NCBI GenBank assembly: GCA_020849795.1
Contig: JADZFR010000049.1
Location: 1-49,016, forward strand
Length of the DNA stretch: 49,016 nucleotides
Source: Planctomycetota bacterium
Lineage (GTDB): Bacteria; Planctomycetota; UBA8742; UBA2392
Reading direction: 5' to 3'
Made by a program: the position numbers and the translations under genes. Of the stretch, positions 32,476 through 38,895 are shown one piece after another (position 1 is the stretch's first letter; each line of letters opens with the position of its first letter). The notes beneath the pieces were generated by a model. The model was not told where the DNA came from, searched no databases, and was given only the letters and a program-made list of their open reading frames with translations.

Positions 32476-33881
32476 CACTTCACCTTGTCGTTGCCCTTCT
32501 CGTTTTTGGCTGTGCCCTCGGGCATGGGGCGGTCTTGCTGCTGCACCTTGTCGGCGGCAGGGCCCTTGGTCGGGTTGCTGTCGCCTTCCAGCTCGCCGGG
32601 TGCTACCGGCTGGCACACCGGGGGCAACTCGCCTTTCTGCAAAGGCGGCACGCTGCCCGGCGCCATGGCTTCGTTCGTCGCAACCAGCGCGGGGTTGACG
32701 TAGCGGGTCAGGCGCGAGAACGCGTACCACGCCCAACACAGTACGGCCGCGTTGGCGGTCACGCGCGCTTCTTTGCTGCTGCCCGTGGGCCCGCTTGCCC
32801 GTGTGTCGGCAAGCAGCGCCGTGTGCATCAGCGCGATCATGCAGCGGGCTTTCAGGCGCGTTTCCTGGTTGTCCAGGAACTCGACGCCGTCGGTCGGGTA
32901 CACCAGCAAATCGCCGATGGTGCGGTTTTCACCGATCATCAGCATTTGCATGGCTTCTTCCATGGTCAACGTTTCTTCAAGCTCATCGAACTTGGTGCTC
33001 TGGCCGCCGACGGGCAGGAACTTGGACAGCCAGCGGATAATCAGCACCGGGATGCTCATTTGCTCGGCGAACAATTCGCGCTGGGCGTCGCTGGTCTGGA
33101 AGCGCTGGGCGTTGCGGAAGAAGCGCACGGCCAGCCAGCCCGCGCCGCGCGGGTTGCCCGACGCGCCGGGCTTGAGCATGATCCAGTCGCGGGGCGACAC
33201 AATCGTTTCGGCCTTGCGCTCATCGCCGTACGCGCTGGTGATTTCTTCCACCACAATGTCGCGGTGGTTGGGGTCAAGCAGCAGGTGGCCGCCGGCCCAC
33301 TTGGGCAGGCGTTCGCCCCATTCCAGATCCGGCGCGTAGCCGAAGTTTTCGACGTAGTGGTAGCGAATCTGCCAGAACAGCACTTCATAAATCAGCGCCC
33401 ACGGGCTGTTTGCCAAAAACGCTTCAAGGCCGTTGGCGTTGTCGTACGCGAGCTGCAGCCACTTGGCGCGCTCGCTGGAATTGTCTTTCAGCCATGCCCG
33501 CTTTTCCATCATGCCCAGCGGCTCATCGCGCGGGTCAACGCCCGCTTTCAGCCCGTACACCAGCAGCGAGTTTTTCGCCGTCTCGGCGCCCAGAATCGCG
33601 GGCGGGTCGGCCGTGCAGTCGGTGCTGCGAATCAGGCTGTAGGCGTCGCTGCCCAGGCCGCTGGCAGCATTGCGAAAGATGGCAGCACCCCCGGCACGCC
33701 AGTCCTGCCCGGCGGGTGCGGGCACGCCAATAAACGTGTTCAGCGGCGGGGGCCCGCGCCGGCCCTTGGGGCGCGGTTGCTGGAACGGGTAGTTGACAGG
33801 ATCAACGGCCGCAAGCGCGCCGCGCGCGGCACGCAGCGGTGAAGTTACGACACGGCCCAACGCCTTGAGCTTCTTGCCCAT
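32475..33881 (-). CDS. portal protein, Mu gp29-like (DUF935)
   Basis: 468 residues. The middle part, YHYVENFGYAPDLEWGERLPKWAGGHLLLDPNHRD ... IVSPRDWIMLKPGASGNPRGAGWLAVRFFRNAQRFQTSDAQRELFAEQMSIPVLIIRW (about 170-290), follows the gp29/DUF935 layout: a helix with Y/W, 'P.DW....', 'P.G.G....', then 'F.E..G.P...'. The protein forms the ring through which DNA enters the head. The C-terminus is Pro/Lys-rich and disordered. The N-terminus is basic (GKKLKALGRVVTSPLRAARG). No good ribosome-binding site precedes the ATG. It lies 12.3 kb from the terminase, which is unusual. Confidence 0.85.
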   Translation of the reverse strand: MGKKLKALGRVVTSPLRAARGALAAVDPVNYPFQQPRPKGRRGPPPLNTFIGVPAPAGQDWRAGGAAIFRNAASGLGSDAYSLIRSTDCTADPPAILGAETAKNSLLVYGLKAGVDPRDEPLGMMEKRAWLKDNSSERAKWLQLAYDNANGLEAFLANSPWALIYEVLFWQIRYHYVENFGYAPDLEWGERLPKWAGGHLLLDPNHRDIVVEEITSAYGDERKAETIVSPRDWIMLKPGASGNPRGAGWLAVRFFRNAQRFQTSDAQRELFAEQMSIPVLIIRWLSKFLPVGGQSTKFDELEETLTMEEAMQMLMIGENRTIGDLLVYPTDGVEFLDNQETRLKARCMIALMHTALLADTRASGPTGSSKEARVTANAAVLCWAWYAFSRLTRYVNPALVATNEAMAPGSVPPLQKGELPPVCQPVAPGELEGDSNPTKGPAADKVQQQDRPMPEGTAKNEKGNDKVK

Positions 33882-33925
33882 GGAACATAACTAACACACC
33901 ACGGGCTGGGTTGCAAGAATGGTTG

Positions 33926-34045
33926 TCACTTCGTGGGCTCTGCGGCCGCTTTGCCCTGTTCGCTTTCCAGCAGTTCGGTGCACGCCCGGCACAGGTCAGG
34001 GCCCGGGCCATCCACCGGCTGGCCGCAACATTCGCATGTAGTCAT
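33926..34045 (-). CDS. 39-residue zinc-ribbon protein
   Basis: A short gene from ATG 34045 to TGA 33926. Its Cys are at residues 4, 6, 7, 19 and 22: MTTCECCGQPV ... DLCRACTELLE, a CxxCG...CxxC zinc-ribbon knuckle pair. The ATG overlaps the stop of the preceding gene (ATGA), the coupling used throughout this phage, so it is very likely real. It is the last accessory gene before the portal. Probably a small adaptor binding nucleic acid or protein. Confidence 0.7.
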   Translation of the reverse strand: MTTCECCGQPVDGPGPDLCRACTELLESEQGKAAAEPTK

Positions 34046-34269
34046 GCTCGATCCTGGTATTCCCAATGCGCGTAGGGTTCGGCGCGTACGCCGCCGTCGT
34101 GCATTGCATCGAGAAACTTGTTGTCGTCTTCAAAGAAGTCTTTGCGAGCCTGGGTTATTGCCGCATGTTCGTCAATCGCGGCCACTTCGCCCAGGCGCTT
34201 GCCGGCGTGCGTGATGCGGTACAGCGTGCAGCGCGCGGCCCATTGCTGGATTGTCATTTTCTGCGTCAT
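34042..34269 (-). CDS. small hypothetical protein
   Basis: 75 residues; GGGGAAACC precedes the ATG at 34269. The sequence MTIQQWAARCTLYRITHAGKRLGEVAAIDEHAAITQARKDFFEDDN has a helix, a short strand pair and another helix, then HDGGVRAEPYAHWEYQ. No motif recognised. It sits between DUF6527 and the zinc-ribbon gene and is coupled to the latter by ATGA. Confidence 0.6.
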   Translation of the reverse strand: MTQKMTIQQWAARCTLYRITHAGKRLGEVAAIDEHAAITQARKDFFEDDNKFLDAMHDGGVRAEPYAHWEYQDRA

Positions 34270-34277
34270 GGTTTCCC

Positions 34278-34568
34278 CTACCACCAATCCCAACTTCGTC
34301 GCATCGGTACAGTCTTGCCCGCAAGCTCATGCGTGCAGTCGTTCTCGTACACCAGCATGCCGTCGCGCACGGTCAGGTGGCACTGGCCGGGGTGATGCAC
34401 GCTTGGCGTAAGCGTCGGCTTGACGCGGTCGCCGTTGAAGCCCCACAGTTTGCCGGGCACGCGCGGGCCCTCAATCACCGGCACGCGGTGGCACATCGCG
34501 CAGCCCGTGCACCAGAACCAAAGCCCCTCGCCGCGCGTGAGTACAACAACGTGGTTTTCTGTTTCCAT
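34278..34568 (-). CDS. DUF6527-like phage protein
   Basis: 96 residues. The sequence carries the hallmark order of this phage family: LWFWCTGCAMCH (CxxCxxCH, residues 16-27), GPRVPGKLWGFNGD, PTLTPSVHH, GQCHLTVRDGMLVYENDCTHELAGKTVPM. The Cys/His set (C20, C23, C26, H27, C63, H64, C78, H80 approximately) should bind zinc. Function in the family is unknown to me. Neighbours are other small accessory proteins. Confidence 0.75.
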   Translation of the reverse strand: METENHVVVLTRGEGLWFWCTGCAMCHRVPVIEGPRVPGKLWGFNGDRVKPTLTPSVHHPGQCHLTVRDGMLVYENDCTHELAGKTVPMRRSWDWW

Positions 34569-34634
34569 GGTTGGCCGCCAAACTGCCTACTGCAACACGC
34601 CAAGCCGCGACGAGCGCCATGGCGCGGAGAACTA

Positions 34635-34733
34635 CTACGCACTTGTCGCCTTGCGGGCCTCGACCGTGGTAAGGTCGTGGCACACGCGGGCTAGGCGGGC
34701 TTCCGCGTCCTCGATATGGCGCACCGCCAGCAA
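34635..34733 (-). CDS. possible 32-residue peptide, TTG start
   Basis: A short frame in the 170-base gap between two genes: after the ASCH stop (34739) a TTG at 34733 opens LAVRHIEDAEARLARVCHDLTTVEARKATSA, an amphipathic helix with good codon choice. GGCGGTGGG before it could be a weak site. After it lies GCGGAGAACTACT, shared with the repeat region at 38.34 kb. Confidence 0.35.
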   Translation of the reverse strand: MLAVRHIEDAEARLARVCHDLTTVEARKATSA

Positions 34734-34738
34734 GATGG

Positions 34739-35221
34739 TTACCCACCGCCGCCTGCCTTTCTCACTTCGTCGGCCAGCGCTGCCTGTGTGCTTTCGTCCC
34801 AAATGTCGGGCCTGAACAGCCCTTGATAGCCGCGGGCGGGCACCGGCGTTGTGAATCTGCGGGCGCTGTCGAACTCCATGCACCACGCCTGGCGCATCGG
34901 CCCATACAGGCCAAATGCCCGCTCGGCATTGCCGATTTTGTCTTTCACGTTCATGGCCGGGACGACGGATTCAAGCGTCGCCATGCCGACAACGCAGCCG
35001 CGCGGCAGGTCGCGCAGCTCGCCCATGACCTCGAACGCCTTGGCAAAGTGCGGGTCCAGATACAACTTGATGTATTCCGGCGGCAGCGCTTTGCCGGCAT
35101 GAATCAGCAGCGGCCCGCGCCATGGCGTACCCCATGACCGGGTTTCAATCGTCTTGAGCCCCCACACCAGCAGCGAAGCCCAGGGCTGATGCAGCGAAAG
35201 CACGCGGGAGTTACGAAGCAT
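34739..35221 (-). CDS. ASCH-domain protein
   Basis: 160 residues. RVLSLHQPWASLLVWGLKTIETRSWGTPWRGPLLIHAGK (about 5-43) is the ASCH signature: 'S...PWAS.I..G.K..E.R.W....RG...IHA'. Later GCVVGMATLESVVPAM and the WCMEFDSARRFTTPVPARGYQGLF match the barrel strands. ASCH domains are PUA-like beta barrels that bind RNA or modified nucleic acids, and a few have amidohydrolase activity on N4-acetylcytidine. The start at 35221 has AAAAGGGGGTCGCCA before it. In this block of methyltransferases it may read modified bases; this is inference. Confidence 0.85.
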   Translation of the reverse strand: MLRNSRVLSLHQPWASLLVWGLKTIETRSWGTPWRGPLLIHAGKALPPEYIKLYLDPHFAKAFEVMGELRDLPRGCVVGMATLESVVPAMNVKDKIGNAERAFGLYGPMRQAWCMEFDSARRFTTPVPARGYQGLFRPDIWDESTQAALADEVRKAGGGG

Positions 35222-35249
35222 TGGCGACCCCCTTTTGTGCTTTGGTGTT

Positions 35250-35657
35250 TTAGTGGTTGATTGCCGGGTTTTCAGGATCGTCGCACGGGTCGTAGCCGCC
35301 GTCGTAGCCGCCGTCGTAGAGATCCTCGGCCTCGATGGGTGGTGCTTCAGCTCCGGCGGCAAGCCTGCGGTATTCCTCGCGGCGCGGCATCTCGTGAGGG
35401 TAATACGGCTTCGTCGCCTCGGCGTCCGCGTAATCGCGCGCGCAGGCCCAGCAGCAGAAGCCGTCGAACATCGGGGAATTCTCGCGCGTTTTCATCCCGG
35501 TATCGTCTGGCGAAGGCTCGTCCTCGTCGTAGAGCCACATGTCGTATGCGTCGTCAAGGTCGCTGTGGCAGCGGCAGCAGCGGGTATCGTCGCCATCATC
35601 CATGTCGTCGGGCAACCTCGTGCAGCCGGGCGGCAGGCTCCATCCAAACTTACTCAT
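35250..35657 (-). CDS. acidic Cys-rich protein, probable zinc-binding
   Basis: 135 residues. CCRCHSDLDD (27-30 region, CCxC) and FCCWACARDYADA (CCxxC) give two knuckles about 40 residues apart, likely one zinc site. The rest is strongly acidic (DDMDDGDD, YDEDEPSPDD) and ends with a repeated DLYDGGYDGGYDPCDDP. Very acidic small phage proteins often mimic DNA and block nucleases or bind host proteins; nothing proves it here. Coupled by ATGA to the next Cys-rich gene upstream. Confidence 0.65.
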   Translation of the reverse strand: MSKFGWSLPPGCTRLPDDMDDGDDTRCCRCHSDLDDAYDMWLYDEDEPSPDDTGMKTRENSPMFDGFCCWACARDYADAEATKPYYPHEMPRREEYRRLAAGAEAPPIEAEDLYDGGYDGGYDPCDDPENPAINH

Positions 35658-35893
35658 GGCTCATCTCCTGTTCCGTTGCAGTTGGGGCATGTCGTTTCGC
35701 CGTCGCCGTGGATGCAATAATCGAGCCCGTGGCACATGTCGTCGCAGCAGGTGATGACCCAGCCTTGCCCGCTGCACTCCCAGCAGGCGACTCGTTCTCC
35801 GAAGTCTAGTTCCCAGTACTCTTCGTCCGCCGGCGTTGGCACGGGCGGCGACTTCGGCTTCGGTGGCTTGCGGATTCGCTTGTACTTAGCCAT
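35654..35893 (-). CDS. small zinc-ribbon protein (DnaJ-type CxxCxG repeats)
   Basis: 79 residues. CWECSGQG (37-44) and CPNCNGTG (69-76) are the CxxCxGxG repeats known from DnaJ cysteine-rich regions; ITCCDDMC and YCIHG lie between them. The N-terminus is basic and Pro-rich (MAKYKRIRKPPKPKSPPVP). One or two zinc ions are expected. GAGG precedes the ATG, which overlaps the stop of the Gp37/Gp68-family gene by eight bases. Confidence 0.7.
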   Translation of the reverse strand: MAKYKRIRKPPKPKSPPVPTPADEEYWELDFGERVACWECSGQGWVITCCDDMCHGLDYCIHGDGETTCPNCNGTGDEP

Positions 35894-37001
35894 TGCCTAC
35901 CTCCGGAAACTCGCGCACGCGCAGGTCTTCCGGCCACTCAGCCGGGTCTGCGCCTTTGCGGTCTCTCAACCCTAGCTCGAAGCCGGTGTCGCCGTCGTGG
36001 CGCGGCGCCTGGTACGGATTCGCCCCAAACTGCTTCACGAAGCACGGCACGTCCGCCGCCTTGCACTGGCTGACGATGCTGCGAATCCATGCGATGTCGC
36101 ACGGGCGCACGCCGGGGCCGGGGCCGCTTTCGCCGCCAACGATTACCCAGTCTGGTCTCCCGTCTTCGTTAGGGCCGAATCCCGCGCCGTCGCGCGAGTC
36201 GAGCTTGCACTCAGGGCAAACATCGGTGTCATCTAATGGCTGGCTGCAATGCGGGCACAGACCTTCGACAACAAGGTCGCTGCCTATCCAGCCGCACTCG
36301 TGGCACTTGGCGTCGGGGCTGTCGCCGCCCCAACCGCACGGGCACCCGAAGTCGTGGAGGTGTTGGCGCAAGTCCACCGGCCCGATCAGCGGCTCCAGCG
36401 ACAGACACCGCAGCGTGCTTGGCGTCGCCAGCAGGTCGGCAATACCCGCATCGAGATCGGCCTGGTTCGCGGCGCTGTAGCCGTGGATTACGTTGGGCAG
36501 GGGCCATGGGCGCGATGAGGTTTGAAGTCGGTCGGGGAAGTTTGGCAGCAAGACACGACCGTAGTCTGAGAGCAGCACTCCCTCGCCGTGCAACCAATCG
36601 GTGCGGAGCGTCCCCTCTTTGGCTTTGTCCGCCAACCACTCAAAGAACTCCCGCATCCGCTTCGGGCGCTTGGTCAGGATGATGAACAGGTGCTGCGGGC
36701 ACGCGGCCATCACGCCGTACACCGCCGCGATGAACTCGAACGGCACGGCCTCGTGAAACAGGTCGCTCATGCTGTTCACGAAGTAGCACGTCTTGAGACG
36801 ACGGCGCAGCGGCTCATCCAGCCGGTCGGCGTGCGTCTGCACGTCGGTGAAAGCGCGGTCTTTCCAGAAGCGCTTGGCCAGCGTCTCGGCGTAGCAGTGC
36901 TTGCAGCCCTGGGCGATCTTGGTACAGCCCGTGACCGGGTTCCACGACTTGCCCTTGTAGCCGGGGCAGTGCGTCCACTCGATTGCTGTGTCTGTTGCCA
37001 T
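35886..37001 (-). CDS. phage Gp37/Gp68 family protein (DUF5131)
   Basis: 371 residues. The N-terminus IEWTHCPGYKGKSWNPVTGC then TKIAQGCKHCYAETLAKR is the family hallmark ('IEWT...WNP..GC.K.S.GC..CYAE'), with a radical-SAM-like Cys cluster C26, C33, C36. LTKRPKRMREF, SLEPLIGPVDL and VIVGGESGPGPGVRP ... ADVPCFVKQFG complete the family pattern. Residues about 218-265 are an insertion with CPCGW, KCHECGW, LCPHC and VCPEC, i.e. a double zinc ribbon not present in the shorter members I know. The biochemical role of the family is unproven; a radical-SAM-type chemistry is plausible. AAGGGG precedes the ATG. Confidence 0.88.
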   Translation of the reverse strand: MATDTAIEWTHCPGYKGKSWNPVTGCTKIAQGCKHCYAETLAKRFWKDRAFTDVQTHADRLDEPLRRRLKTCYFVNSMSDLFHEAVPFEFIAAVYGVMAACPQHLFIILTKRPKRMREFFEWLADKAKEGTLRTDWLHGEGVLLSDYGRVLLPNFPDRLQTSSRPWPLPNVIHGYSAANQADLDAGIADLLATPSTLRCLSLEPLIGPVDLRQHLHDFGCPCGWGGDSPDAKCHECGWIGSDLVVEGLCPHCSQPLDDTDVCPECKLDSRDGAGFGPNEDGRPDWVIVGGESGPGPGVRPCDIAWIRSIVSQCKAADVPCFVKQFGANPYQAPRHDGDTGFELGLRDRKGADPAEWPEDLRVREFPEVGNG

Positions 37002-37065
37002 TGACGGTTACCCCTTGCGTTTGCGGCTGTCGCGGCCGTGGCTGTCTTTCTTGGCGATCCGGCCG

Positions 37066-37097
37066 TCCTTTTTGTGCTTTTGTGTTTTCGTGGTTCA
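37066..37097 (-). repeat. intergenic ACCACGAAAACAC-type repeat
   Basis: On the - strand CGGCTGTGAACCACGAAAA then CACAAAAGCACAAAAAGG. A close copy is at 38.35-38.39 kb and a degenerate one at 35.23-35.26 kb. It fills the gap between the gene ending at 37104 and the one starting at 37001. Confidence 0.65.
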
Positions 37098-37103
37098 CAG
37101 CCG

Positions 37104-37274
37104 TCAGTCATCCTCGATTTCAAACTTGTCGCCCAGCATGCTTTTTATCAGGTTGTCGATTGCCACCGCCAGCACGCCGGCGGGGGTTGCCCGCCCCTTC
37201 TGCCCGTCGCCTTCCAGCAGCACGTCTAGGCCGCCGTCTGCGCGGTCTTTGATTGTGTACGTGTACTGCGCCAT
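37104..37274 (-). CDS. small hypothetical protein
   Basis: 56 residues with GGGGGAAAG directly before the ATG, overlapping the end of the upstream gene by 49 bases in another frame. Sequence: strands AQYTYTIKDRADGGLDVLLEGD, then a helix (GVLAVAIDNLIKSMLGDKFEIEDD). A compact alpha/beta mini-domain, acidic. Not recognised. Confidence 0.5.
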   Translation of the reverse strand: MAQYTYTIKDRADGGLDVLLEGDGQKGRATPAGVLAVAIDNLIKSMLGDKFEIEDD

Positions 37275-37738
37275 CTTTCCCCCACGTCCAGGGCCACGCG
37301 GCCCCTGTGCGTCAGCTTCCACTTGCGGCAGCCGCCGCGCCACAGCACGTGGTCAACCAGCCCCACCTGTGCCAGCACGCGCAGATACTTGTCGGCGTGC
37401 ATGCCCGGCGTGTCGCGCTTGGGCTTGCGGCCGGGCTTGCCGTAAATCGCGCGGGCGACGTCTGACGTAAACGCCCCGCTGCTGTGCCTACCAACGAGCT
37501 GCAGCACCGGAAACGCACGGCGATAGCGCGCGCACTCAAAGGGCGAGCCCATGGCGGCGAACAGCAGCGCCCACGCGCTTTCACGGTCGGGCGCCGCGGG
37601 CGTTGACACGTTGAGCGTGCGATTCCATGCCTTCCACGCGCCATGGTTGGACCACCCCACTTCACAGTAATCCATGGGCGACCAGCGCCCAATGGGCTTG
37701 CTGGCTCCTGCCGGCTGCTTGCTGTCTGCTGACTTCAT
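37226..37738 (-). CDS. hypothetical protein with winged-helix-like C-terminus
   Basis: 170 residues. ATGA overlap with the gene upstream sets the start. N-terminal third: RWSPMDYCEVGWSNHGAWKAWNRTLN. From residue 85, VLQLVGRHSSGAFTSDVARAIYGKPG ... DKYLRVLAQVGLVDHVLWRGGCRKWKLTHRGRVAL reads like a winged helix-turn-helix (helix, turn, recognition helix, beta wing 'W.LT..G'). A DNA-binding regulator is a fair guess. Confidence 0.55.
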   Translation of the reverse strand: MKSADSKQPAGASKPIGRWSPMDYCEVGWSNHGAWKAWNRTLNVSTPAAPDRESAWALLFAAMGSPFECARYRRAFPVLQLVGRHSSGAFTSDVARAIYGKPGRKPKRDTPGMHADKYLRVLAQVGLVDHVLWRGGCRKWKLTHRGRVALDVGERWRSTRTQSKTAQTAA

Positions 37739-38292
37739 GTTTTCACCTGCACCACGCCAAACCAGATCATCCAGACTTTCGGGTTGTTCTTTGCCGGGTA
37801 GCCGCGCTCGGCGTTCAGTTTGTCCCACAGCTCCATGTAGCCGGCCAGCGTGATGCCGGGCACGGCCTTGTCCACCATTTCGGGCGTCAGGTCGGACAGG
37901 TAGCCCTGTTTGTTTTCCATGATGCGGTACACGATGCGGCCACACTCGGTGGGCATGTAGCGGGCCCACGTCCAGCCGTTCTTTTTCAGCACTTCGGGCA
38001 GCGGGCCAATGATGGTGCGGGTTGCGCCGTCGCGGTACTCGATGGTGTAGCTGCCCTGTTCGTTCTCGGCCTGGCTGCCGACGCGCTTTATATCCTCGCG
38101 CACGACGCCCTTGTGGCCCACGGGCCCGAAAGGCGGGTGTTCGCCGCCAAACTCGCCGCTGGGGATGGCGCGGACGGTAAGCTCAACTTCCTTGTTCACC
38201 AGCCCGCGAATAATCTCGGGCACGGTGAACATCAGGTTGCGCCGCACGATGCGGGGCGACTTCCGGGTCTTGCACCTGACGGCGTTTTTCAT
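37735..38292 (-). CDS. ASCH-like phage protein
   Basis: 185 residues. The start is marked by CGAAAGGGCAAACC, the same leader as the left-arm genes. The N-terminal MFTVPEIIRGLVNKEVELTVRAI corresponds to the first strand/helix of phage ASCH proteins ('M.....I.AIL.G.KT.TRR..'), and the ending LAGYMELWDKLNAERGYPAKNNPKVWMIWFGVV matches their typical 'LWD.LN...G....NP.VW...F' close. The middle is divergent (GPVGHKGVVREDIKRVG, TECGRIVYRIMENKQGYLSDLTPEMV). Likely a PUA-like nucleic-acid reader. A second ASCH-type protein lies 2.5 kb further along the operon. Confidence 0.6.
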   Translation of the reverse strand: MKNAVRCKTRKSPRIVRRNLMFTVPEIIRGLVNKEVELTVRAIPSGEFGGEHPPFGPVGHKGVVREDIKRVGSQAENEQGSYTIEYRDGATRTIIGPLPEVLKKNGWTWARYMPTECGRIVYRIMENKQGYLSDLTPEMVDKAVPGITLAGYMELWDKLNAERGYPAKNNPKVWMIWFGVVQVKT

Positions 38293-38315
38293 GGTTTGCC
38301 CTTTCGACTGCAACT

Positions 38316-38412
38316 GCTGTCTCTCGCAGAGACGCAGAGACGCGGAGAACTACTTTTGTGTTTTTGTGTTTTCGTGGTTCAAAGCCGTTGCCATTCTCCG
38401 TGCCTCTGTTGC
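38316..38412 (-). repeat. cluster of three intergenic repeat types
   Basis: Within the 137-base gap between two genes, on the - strand: TTTCACCACGGAG...GGCACGGAGA, then TTGAACCACGAAAACACAAA, then CTCCGCGTCTCTGCGTCTCT. All three resemble short repeats common between genes of some bacterial phyla. Related copies occur at 8.71, 34.62, 35.24 and 37.08 kb in this window. Confidence 0.6.
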
Positions 38413-38429
38413 TCCGTGGTGAAATGCCG

Positions 38430-38645
38430 TTACCGTGGCAGCACCGTTTCGCCGCGCAAGGCAGCGGCTTGCAGGTCTTCGGGTTTGTACTCGACCGTGC
38501 ATTTGCAGTCCGGGCATGCCGCGCCGTTGCTCAGCTTCTCGACGCCGAACCTGCACGAACAATTGCCGCAACACACCTGGTACCGCGGCTGGCGGATAGT
38601 GTACGCCGCCCGAACGGGCGGTGGGACGTCTTGATCGGCTGCCAT
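38430..38645 (-). CDS. small zinc-ribbon protein
   Basis: 71 residues with AGAAGGGCA just before the ATG. VCCGNCSCRFGVEKLSNGAACPDCKCTVEY (24-53) is a classic zinc ribbon: CxxC, a beta hairpin, CxxC. The last 20 residues are a short helix. Zinc ribbons of this size are often nucleic-acid binders or transcription modulators in phages. Confidence 0.7.
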   Translation of the reverse strand: MAADQDVPPPVRAAYTIRQPRYQVCCGNCSCRFGVEKLSNGAACPDCKCTVEYKPEDLQAAALRGETVLPR

Positions 38646-38673
38646 TGCCCTTCTCCGTGCTGCGTGCTGCGTG

Positions 38674-38853
38674 CTACTTGCGCTTGTCCAGCTTGTACTT
38701 GGCCACTTTCAGTGCCGACCGCACAGCCTCGCGTATGAAGTGGCTGGGTTTCTGTTTCAGCTTCACGCACACCCCGCGCATGCTGTCCACTTCCGGCTTC
38801 GGCATGCGAAAGCTGACCATGGGGTCGCGGTTGATGTTGGTTTCCGTTTTCAT
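38674..38853 (-). CDS. ribbon-helix-helix (Arc/CopG-type) regulator
   Basis: 59 residues. MVSFRMPKPEVDSMRGVCVKLKQKPSHFIREAVRSAL fits the ribbon-helix-helix pattern: a short strand (VSFRM), helix, turn (KQKPSHF) and helix (FIREAVRSAL), with a basic tail (KVAKYKLDKRK). Such proteins bind repeated half-sites as dimers. GGAG eight bases before ATG 38853 decides the start (another ATG six bases upstream is too close to it). The gene lies directly under a promoter with two GGTATGACC half-sites, so self-regulation is likely, and the same half-sites at 4.2 and 46.09 kb would be its other targets. This link is inference. Confidence 0.75.
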   Translation of the reverse strand: MKTETNINRDPMVSFRMPKPEVDSMRGVCVKLKQKPSHFIREAVRSALKVAKYKLDKRK

Positions 38854-38865
38854 GCTCATAGCTCC

Positions 38866-38895
38866 GGTCATACCATGCGGTCATACCGCTGTCAA
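38866..38895 (-). promoter_or_regulatory. promoter/operator of the ribbon-helix-helix gene
   Basis: - strand TTGACA (38895-38890), 17 bp, TATGAC (38872-38867). Two direct GGTATGACC copies lie at 38887-38879 and 38874-38866, 13 bp apart. The -35 box overlaps the end of the cytosine methyltransferase gene. The distance between this -10 and the ATG is only 8-14 bases. Confidence 0.7.

Noticed and set aside
33881..33916. A promoter directly before the portal gene (TTGCAA with a box 17 bp on)
   Set aside because: The would-be -10 box is TAGTTA, only two consensus matches; kept only as part of the dispersed-motif finding.
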